Shown in pieces: positions 16,150 through 22,208 of a stretch of 38,429 nt of DNA; the first letter of the stretch is position 1; every line of letters starts with the position of its first letter. The notes below the pieces were generated by a model. That model was not told the origin of the DNA. It ran no database searches and was given only the letters and a program-made list of their open reading frames with translations. Location of the stretch: positions 27,572 through 66,000 of the forward strand of contig NZ_BMPI01000066.1 in assembly GCF_014647515.1 (NCBI RefSeq), read 5' to 3'. The DNA comes from Dactylosporangium sucinum. Its GTDB lineage: Bacteria > Actinomycetota > Actinomycetes > Mycobacteriales > Micromonosporaceae. Position numbers and translations under genes: made by a program.

Positions 16150-17408
16150 TGCGTCTCCCGGAACTGCTGCTGCACGGTCCTGGCGAACTTGCCGAGGTCG
16201 CCGTGCTGGACGAAGAGGCCGAGCGCCGAGTCGATCTCGGCGTTGTAGGCGTTGTTCGCCACCACGCCGTGCGTCAGCGAGCCGACGATGCGGGTCTTCG
16301 GGTCGCGCCACTGTTGCAGCGCCCAGCCGAGGTATCCCTGGTACAGGGCGGCGTCGGCGTCGGTGCGCGCCGGAATCGAGCCCTTGAGCGGGTTGAACAG
16401 GTTCTGCCCGGCGGCCGAGCCGCACTCGACCAGCCACTTGCGGCTCAGGTCGGGCCGGCGGGCGCCGGTGGGCAGCGTGAACGAGTCGGACAGGAAGTCG
16501 TAGACGCCGTCGGTGCCGGGCGAGGCCACCGCCCCGTACGTCTCGCCGAACCTGAGCTTCTTGGTCTGCTCCAGGTAGTTCGACGCCCAGTCGCCCATGA
16601 CGGCGTAGACGGCGGAGCCCTGCACCACGCGGTCGATCTGCGGCTGCCAGTCGCCCGAGGCCGACTTCACGTCGGACACGGCCAGCACCTTGGCGAACGT
16701 GTCGAGCGCGGAGCTCACCTGCGGCGTGGTCCAGGCGAGGTTGCCGTTGAACAGCGACTCGTAGCCGTTCGGGCCGAGCTCGCCGAGCAGCACCGTCTCC
16801 ATGAGGTGCTTCTGCGTCCACTCCGGGCCGACGGCGAGCGCCACCTTGCCCTTGGCCTGGATGGCCTCGGCCTGCGCCAGGAACTCGGCCCAGTTCTTCG
16901 GCGGCTCCTGGATTCCCAGGTCCCGGAGGGTTTGCGGGTTGTACCACAACAGATTGGCCCGGTGGATGTTCACCGGCACCGCGTAGATCTTGCCGTCGAT
17001 CGTCAGGTTGTCGAGCAGGCCCTTCGGGAAGACCTCGCGCCAGCCCTGTTCGTCGTAGAGGTCGGACACGTCGTGGACCTTGCCCGAGCGCACGTCGTCG
17101 AGCAGCTCCAGGCCGGCGTGGCGCTGGTAGGAGTCGGGCGGGTCGTTGGCCAGCAGGCGGCTGGCGAGGATCGCCTTGGCGTTGGAGCCGGCCCCGCCCG
17201 ACACCGCCGCGTTGACGAACCGCACCCCCGGGTTGGCCGCCTCGAAGGCCTTCGCCATCGCGGCGAGGCCCTCCTCCTCACCGGGACCGGTCCACCAGGA
17301 GTACACCTCGAGCTGGTCGTTGCTGGCGCCGCGGATCGCGCACATCGACAGGCCCGCGAGCAGCGAGACGAGCAGGAGCGACGCGATCGCCAAGCGGCCT
17401 TTCCACAC
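16146..17408 (-). CDS. extracellular sugar-binding protein, CUT1 glucose/mannose type
   Basis: A 420-residue solute-binding protein. The N-terminal hydrophobic segment ends LLAGLSMC (C23). This resembles a lipobox, but Met before the Cys is unusual, so lipid anchoring is uncertain. The mature start EVYSWWTGPGEEEGL and the block VSGGAGSNAKAILASRLLANDPPDSYQRHAG match the glucose/mannose-type binding proteins more than the maltose type (recalled family pattern). Aromatic residues for sugar stacking include the WW pair and W in GDWASN. It starts at a GTG behind GGAGGGAACGAC and leads the three-gene operon. Confidence 0.92.
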   Translation of the reverse strand: MWKGRLAIASLLLVSLLAGLSMCAIRGASNDQLEVYSWWTGPGEEEGLAAMAKAFEAANPGVRFVNAAVSGGAGSNAKAILASRLLANDPPDSYQRHAGLELLDDVRSGKVHDVSDLYDEQGWREVFPKGLLDNLTIDGKIYAVPVNIHRANLLWYNPQTLRDLGIQEPPKNWAEFLAQAEAIQAKGKVALAVGPEWTQKHLMETVLLGELGPNGYESLFNGNLAWTTPQVSSALDTFAKVLAVSDVKSASGDWQPQIDRVVQGSAVYAVMGDWASNYLEQTKKLRFGETYGAVASPGTDGVYDFLSDSFTLPTGARRPDLSRKWLVECGSAAGQNLFNPLKGSIPARTDADAALYQGYLGWALQQWRDPKTRIVGSLTHGVVANNAYNAEIDSALGLFVQHGDLGKFARTVQQQFRETQ

Positions 17409-17651
17409 GTCGTTCCCTCCACAGGGTGCCCAGGAAACGCGCGCAGGCGGCGGCTACTCCATCCGGCGGGGCGGCGCGCGTATGTCGTGCACGGACCGTA
17501 TTGCCTGCGGCGCACCGCTGGTGATGGCACCTCCGGTCCGTTACCGCACGTCGATTGGCCACTTACGACCGCCGTACGGATGAGCCTTCATCACACCGTG
17601 ATGCAAGGAACGCGCCCGGTGACATTCCTGTGTACCTTCTAGAATTCTGCG
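17409..17651. promoter_or_regulatory. divergent promoter region, sugar ABC operon / DedA operon
   Basis: A 243-bp gap. For the minus-strand ABC operon, TACGGT (complement of 17495-17500) is a possible -10 with a leader of about 85 nt. For the plus strand, TAGAAT at 17640-17645 is 6 nt before the DedA ATG. An inverted repeat CATCAC-ACC-GTGATG sits at 17589-17603 and could be the operator of a sugar-responsive repressor. The binding protein cannot be named. No open frame here is convincing. Confidence 0.5.
17640..17645 (+). promoter_or_regulatory. -10 hexamer TAGAAT of leaderless dedA-family gene
   Basis: TAGAAT, then 6 nt, then ATG at 17652, with no Shine-Dalgarno sequence. This is the best example in the window of the leaderless arrangement, because the hexamer fits the actinobacterial TANNNT consensus exactly. 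Confidence 0.65.
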
Positions 17652-18251
17652 ATGACGGACTGGATCTTCGCGACGATCGACCTGCTGGGGCCCCTCGGGG
17701 TAGGGCTGCTGATCGCGCTGGAGACGCTCGTGCCGCCCATCCCGTCCGAGCTGATCCTGCCCCTGGCCGGGTTCCGCGCCCGGTCCGGGGCCATGCACCC
17801 GCTGCTGGTCTGGCTGGCGGCGACGCTGGGCGCGGTGACCGGTTCGCTCATCCTGTACTGGCTGGGCGCCCGCCTCGGCTACGAGCGCCTGCACCGGCTG
17901 GCCGGCAGGCGCTGGTTCGTCCTCACCAGCCGGCGCGACCTGGAGCGCGGGCACCGGCTGTTCGCCCGGCACGGTTCGTGGGTCGTCGCCGTGTCCCGGT
18001 GCGTGCCGGTCCTGCGCAGCCTCGTGTCGATCCCGGCCGGGGTCGAGCGGATGCCGCTGCGCCGGTTCGTCACGCTGACCGCCGCCGGCTCGGGCGTCTG
18101 GAACGCCCTGTTCATCGGGCTCGGCTGGCTGCTCGCGGACCGCTGGCAGGACGTCGAGCGCTACACCGCCCCGGCGGGCACGGTCGTGGCCGTCCTGCTC
18201 GGCGCCGGCGTCGTGCTGCTCGTCGTGCGCAAGGTGCGGCAGGCAGAATGA
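17652..18251 (+). CDS. DedA / SNARE-associated family membrane protein
   Basis: A 199-residue DedA-family protein. Family motifs are visible: ETLVPPIPSELILPLAG near residue 24, the G-x-x-x-G helix ATLGAVTGSLILYWLGARLG, and the amphipathic RCVPVLRSLVSIPAGVERMPLRRF stretch around 118-140. The family includes polyprenyl-phosphate and phospholipid flippases. Helices are predicted at about 10-40, 48-75, 135-160 and 172-195. It is the first gene of an overlapping trio with a nitroreductase and a double Hsp70. There is no obvious shared pathway. A leaderless start is supported by the TAGAAT at 17640. Confidence 0.9.
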   Translation: MTDWIFATIDLLGPLGVGLLIALETLVPPIPSELILPLAGFRARSGAMHPLLVWLAATLGAVTGSLILYWLGARLGYERLHRLAGRRWFVLTSRRDLERGHRLFARHGSWVVAVSRCVPVLRSLVSIPAGVERMPLRRFVTLTAAGSGVWNALFIGLGWLLADRWQDVERYTAPAGTVVAVLLGAGVVLLVVRKVRQAE

Positions 18252-18907
18252 GCCGCATGGTGCTGCCGCTGTCCCCGGACGAACTGCTGACCACGACCCG
18301 CACGGTGCGCAAGCGGCTCGACCTGAGCCGCCCGGTGCCCCTGGAGCTGGTCCGGGAGTGCCTGGAGATCGCGCTGCAGGCGCCCAGCGGCTCGAACCGC
18401 CAGACCTGGCAGTGGGTCGTCGTCACGGACCCGGGCCAGCGGTCGAGGATCGGCGAGGTGTACCGCAAGGCGGTCGACGCCTACCTGGCCTCCCCCGGCG
18501 CGGCCGGCAAGCTCTTCGCCGACGACCCCGGGCGCTCGGCGGTCCAGCGCCGGGTCGGCGACAGCGTCGCCCACCTGGGTGAGCACCTCGGCAAGGCGCC
18601 GGTCCTGGTCATCCCCTGCCTGGCCGTGGGCCGCGCCGGCCGGCTCGGCGACGGCAACCAGGCCGGGCTGTGGGGCTCGGTGCTGCCGGCCGCCTGGAGC
18701 TACATGCTGGCCGCCCGCGCCCGCGGCCTGGGCACGGCCTGGACGACGCTGCACCTCAACCACGAGGAGGAGGTGGCCGGCATCCTCGGCCTGCCGGCGA
18801 ACGTGCGCCAGGCGGCCCTGATCCCGACCGCGTTCTACACCGGCGACACCTTCCAACCGGCGCCGCGCCAGCCCCTCGACCAGGTGCTCCACCTCGACCG
18901 CTGGTGA
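18248..18907 (+). CDS. nitroreductase family protein
   Basis: A 219-residue FMN-dependent nitroreductase-fold protein. RTVRKRLDLSRPV near residue 16, followed by CLEIALQAPSGSNRQTWQWVVV, is the FMN-binding start of the family. AAWSYMLAARARGLGTAWTTLHLNHEEEVAGILGLP is the conserved central helix and loop. Such proteins reduce nitroaromatics, quinones or enones. The substrate is unknown. Two starts are possible: ATG 18248, overlapping the DedA stop as ATGA (chosen), or ATG 18257, which lies 7 nt behind CAGAAT at 18244-18249 and could be leaderless. The gene overlaps the downstream Hsp70-like gene by GTGA. Confidence 0.9.
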   Translation: MSRMVLPLSPDELLTTTRTVRKRLDLSRPVPLELVRECLEIALQAPSGSNRQTWQWVVVTDPGQRSRIGEVYRKAVDAYLASPGAAGKLFADDPGRSAVQRRVGDSVAHLGEHLGKAPVLVIPCLAVGRAGRLGDGNQAGLWGSVLPAAWSYMLAARARGLGTAWTTLHLNHEEEVAGILGLPANVRQAALIPTAFYTGDTFQPAPRQPLDQVLHLDRW

Positions 18908-21798
18908 GCGGGCCCGGGCCGCGGCTGGCGGTCGACTTCGGCACCTCGACGACGGTCGCGATGCTGCAGGACCGCGGCGGGCGGGTGCGCCCGCTGCTCT
19001 TCGACGCCTCGCCGCTGCTGGGCTCCGGGGTGTTCGCCGGCGCGGACCCGGACGCGGAGCTGCTGACCGGGGGCGACGCCGAGCGGGCCGCGGTCGGCCT
19101 GCCGCAGGGCCTCGAACCGTACCCCAAGCAGCGCGTCGACGACGGCACGGTCTGGCTGGCCGACCGGGACGTGCCGGTCGCCGACCTGATCGCCGCGGTC
19201 CTCGGCCGGGTCGCGGCCGAGGCGCGCCGGGTCGCCGGCGACCTGCCCGGCGAGGTGGTGCTCACCCACCCGAGCAGCTGGCGGCGGCTGCGCCGGGGCG
19301 TCCTGGCCGCGGCCGCGGCGCGGGCCGGCCTCGGCGCCGTCCGGCTCGTCGCGGAGCCGGTCGCGGCGGCCGCCTACTACGCGGGCCGACTCGGCCACGA
19401 GCTCCCCGAGGGCCGCTGCCTCGTCGTGTACGACCTCGGCGCCGGCACCTTCGACGTCAGCGTGGTCCGCCGGGCCGGCGCGGGCTTCACCGTGCTCGCG
19501 CACGACGGCCTGGCCGACGTCGGCGGCGTGTACCTCGACGCCGCCCTCGTCGAGCACGTGCGGGCGCTCACCGCCGGCCGGCCCGGCGCGGCGGACGGCT
19601 GGGCCGCGCTGGACCGCCCGCGCAGCACCTCCGAGCGGCGGGTGCGCCACCAGCTGCAGCTCGACGCCCGCGCGGTGAAGGAGCAGCTCTCCCGCCGGCC
19701 GTCCGCCGAACTGCACGTGCCGCTCGTCGACGCCGACGTCCACGTCACGCGCGCCGAGTTCGAGGCACTCGCCCGGCCCCACCTGGAGCGCACCACCGCC
19801 CTCACCGCGACCGTGCTGCGGTCCGTCGGCGTCGGGCCGGACGAGCTGGCCGGGGTCTTCCTCGTCGGTGGTGCCTCGCGGGTACCGCTGGCCGCCACGC
19901 TGCTGCACCGCGCCCTGCGGGTCGCCCCGACCACGCTCGACCTTCCCGAGCTGGTCGTCGCCGAGGGCGCACTGCAGGCCGAGTCCGAGCCGGCCCCGCC
20001 CGCCGCCGGCCGGGCCTCCGCGCCGCGCCCGGCCGCACGGGCCGAGGACGTCACCGAGCTGCGGGCAGCCGCCGCCGACGAGCGGGTCGCCCGGCGCGAC
20101 GAGGCGCTGCACCTGGCCGGGCGGCTCCTGCGCGGCGGCGACCCGTCGGTGCGGACGGCCGCGTGCACGCTGCTGCTCGGGCTGGTCGGCGACGCCGACG
20201 CGGCGCTCGCCCGGCGGGCGCGGGAGCTGTGGTACGCCAGCGGGCTCGGCGCCCTGCCGGGCCCGCCCGGCGGGGGGAACGGCGCGTGGAACGGCCCGGG
20301 GAACGGCGCCGTCGTCGGCATCGACGTGGGTTCCGCCGAGTCGGCGGTCGCCGTCCTGGAGCGGGGCCGGGCCGTCCCGGTGCCGAACGCCGAGGGCGCC
20401 CTCAGCACCCCGAGCGTCGTGGCCGTCACCGCCGACGGGTCGACGCTGACCGGCGCGGCGGCCGCCCGGCAGGCGCTGACCAACCCGGAGCACACGGTGC
20501 GGGCGCCGGCCCTGCTGCTCGGCACCGGCTGGGCGCTCGACCGGGCCGGCGCCCGGTACACGGCCGAGGACCTGGTCACGATCCTGCTCGCGCGGCTGCA
20601 CGCCGACGCCGAGGCCCACCTCGGCGGCCCGATCCACGGCGCGGTGCTCACCGCGCCGGCGTCGTTCGACCACGTCCAGCGGCTCGCCCTGGCCGGCGCG
20701 GCCCGGCGGGCGGGCCTGCCGGTCCTGCGGGTGATCTCCGCCCCGGCGGCGGCGCTGCTCGGCCACGGCGCCCACCACGGCGGGGAGCAGATCGTGCTGC
20801 TCGTCGACCTCGGCGCCGGCACGCTGGACGTGGCCCTCGCCGACGTCGGCGACGGCCTCATCGATCTCAAGGCGACCGCCGGCGACCAGCACCTCGGCGG
20901 CGACGACTGGGACCGGCGGATCGCTGAGCGGATCGCCGAGCAGGTCCGCCAGGACCACGGCCTGGACCTCGCCGCCCAGCCCGCCGCGCTCGCGCGGCTC
21001 CGGGAGGCCGCCGAGGCGGCGCGGATCGAGCTGTCGGCCGCCGGCTCGGCGCAGCTGCACCTGCCGTACCTGGGCGTCTCGCCCGCCGGCCCGGTCCACG
21101 TCACCGATACGCTCACCCGCTCGGCGTTGGAGGCGCAGACCCGGGACCTGCTGCACCGCTGCAGCGGCCCGGTGGACCGGGTCGTCATCGCGTCCGGCGT
21201 GCCGATCGCTGACGTCGACCGGGTCGTGCTGACCGGCGGCGCCGCCCGCATGCCGGCCGTCGCCGAGCTCGTGCGCGGGCTGACCGGCGGCCGCACCCCG
21301 TACCGCGGCCTCCCGCCGGAGGCGGTGGTCACCGGCGCCGCCGTGCAGGCCGGCATCCTCACCGGCCACGTGCGGGACACGCTGGTGCTGGAGTCGACCG
21401 CCCTGGACCTGGGCTTCGAGCTGGCCGGCGGCACCCAGCACATCCTGGTCCCCCGGCACACCCCGATCCCGCACCGGTCCTGGACGCTGGTCACCACCGG
21501 CACCGACGGCCAGACGTCGCTGCTGGTCCGGGTGTGCGAGGGCGACCACCCGGTGGCGGCGTCGAACCGCCCGCTCGCGGCGTTCGAGCTGACCGGCCTC
21601 CCGACCGCCCCGAAGGGCATGGTGGAGATCGAGCTGGAGTTCGACATCGACGCCAACGGCATCCTGACCGTCACCGCCCGCGACCGCGTCACCGGCAGCG
21701 ACCGCACCGTCGTCGTCGACACCGTCGCGACCGACGACGCGGCCCTCGCCGCGGGCCCGGCCTCGACGCTCCCGGTCCCCCTGCACCGACCGGCCTGA
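18904..21798 (+). CDS. double-headed Hsp70: two fused actin-like ATPase domains plus substrate-binding domain
   Basis: A 964-residue fusion. Head 1 (about 8-365) is an Hsp70-like ATPase with phosphate loop DFGTSTT (11-17), a Lys in PYPKQR (K75), AEPVAAAAYY (E151), DLGAGTFD (D177, T182) and FLVGGASRVP. A helical linker plus a Gly/Asn-rich stretch leads to head 2 (about 470-840). Head 2 is closer to ordinary DnaK (KATAGDQHLGGDDWDRRI) but has GIDVGSAES as phosphate loop, Ala536 where DnaK has the catalytic Lys, and ISAP where DnaK has INEP (Glu to Ala613). A DnaK-like beta substrate domain follows (about 845-945, with PKGMVEIELEFDIDANGILTV), without the helical lid. The sequence therefore suggests an active N-terminal head joined to a degenerate head with a peptide-binding domain. 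The start GTG overlaps the nitroreductase stop. Confidence 0.9.
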   Translation: MSGPGPRLAVDFGTSTTVAMLQDRGGRVRPLLFDASPLLGSGVFAGADPDAELLTGGDAERAAVGLPQGLEPYPKQRVDDGTVWLADRDVPVADLIAAVLGRVAAEARRVAGDLPGEVVLTHPSSWRRLRRGVLAAAAARAGLGAVRLVAEPVAAAAYYAGRLGHELPEGRCLVVYDLGAGTFDVSVVRRAGAGFTVLAHDGLADVGGVYLDAALVEHVRALTAGRPGAADGWAALDRPRSTSERRVRHQLQLDARAVKEQLSRRPSAELHVPLVDADVHVTRAEFEALARPHLERTTALTATVLRSVGVGPDELAGVFLVGGASRVPLAATLLHRALRVAPTTLDLPELVVAEGALQAESEPAPPAAGRASAPRPAARAEDVTELRAAAADERVARRDEALHLAGRLLRGGDPSVRTAACTLLLGLVGDADAALARRARELWYASGLGALPGPPGGGNGAWNGPGNGAVVGIDVGSAESAVAVLERGRAVPVPNAEGALSTPSVVAVTADGSTLTGAAAARQALTNPEHTVRAPALLLGTGWALDRAGARYTAEDLVTILLARLHADAEAHLGGPIHGAVLTAPASFDHVQRLALAGAARRAGLPVLRVISAPAAALLGHGAHHGGEQIVLLVDLGAGTLDVALADVGDGLIDLKATAGDQHLGGDDWDRRIAERIAEQVRQDHGLDLAAQPAALARLREAAEAARIELSAAGSAQLHLPYLGVSPAGPVHVTDTLTRSALEAQTRDLLHRCSGPVDRVVIASGVPIADVDRVVLTGGAARMPAVAELVRGLTGGRTPYRGLPPEAVVTGAAVQAGILTGHVRDTLVLESTALDLGFELAGGTQHILVPRHTPIPHRSWTLVTTGTDGQTSLLVRVCEGDHPVAASNRPLAAFELTGLPTAPKGMVEIELEFDIDANGILTVTARDRVTGSDRTVVVDTVATDDAALAAGPASTLPVPLHRPA

Positions 21799-22208
21799 GG
21801 CCGCCGCGGCGGTGGCGGGTGACCGCTATCGTGGTGGGGCCGTCGGGATCGTCCTCGGCCCGTTCAGGGCGACCGGCCCGTCCCGCGACTGAAGCCCGTC
21901 ACTCCCACACCCAAGCGCGCCGATCTTGGAGTTGTAGTGGTCACAAAAGCCCACGAACAGGGTTCGAGCGGGCACCACAACTCCAAGATCGGCGCACGAG
22001 GGGGCCGGTGCGGGCGAGGTTGATCTTTGCAAGTCTTTGCGGTGCTTTCAGTGCGAGATCGCAGGTCAGTGCGCTGCTTGCGGTACAGCCGGGGGGAATC
22101 CTGCAAGAAGCTTGACAAGCATGAATGGGTCCGGCGACGCTCTTTCGCACGCGTTGCAACGCTGTCTCGGTCGGCCGCCACCGCATCGACGCAGCAAGGA
22201 GCCCCACC
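21799..22208 (+). promoter_or_regulatory. amylase upstream region with operator-like sites
   Basis: A 410-bp gap without a gene. It holds a family C palindrome (21915-21997), then sites that fit LacI-family sugar regulators: TTTGCAAG with a second TTTGC at 22026-22041, CAAG-AAG-CTTG at 22104-22114, and the perfect 12-bp palindrome GCGTTGCAACGC at 22151-22162. TTGACA at 22112-22117 is a possible -35. I cannot find a convincing -10 behind it. AAGGAG at 22196-22201 is the ribosome site, 7 nt before the GTG start. TTGCAA/CTTGCAAG motifs upstream of amylase genes are known from Streptomyces MalR-type control (recalled). Confidence 0.5.
21915..21997. repeat. palindromic element, family C copy 2
   Basis: 25-bp arms at 21915-21939 and 21973-21997 with two mismatches and a 33-nt loop. 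The core GATCTTGGAGTTGTRGTG differs at one or two positions from the family C copy at 5226-5294. It lies about 115 bp past the Hsp70 stop, so it could terminate that operon. Confidence 0.85.

Noticed and set aside
18904..21798. Double Hsp70 as two genes joined by a sequencing error
   Set aside because: The frame is continuous through a Gly/Asn-rich linker and a helical segment with normal codon use. There is no start with ribosome site before head 2. Misassembly cannot be fully excluded but nothing in the sequence suggests it.
21799..22208. Riboswitch or structured RNA leader before the amylase
   Set aside because: The only strong structure is the family C palindrome, which also occurs elsewhere. 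No known riboswitch core was recognised.
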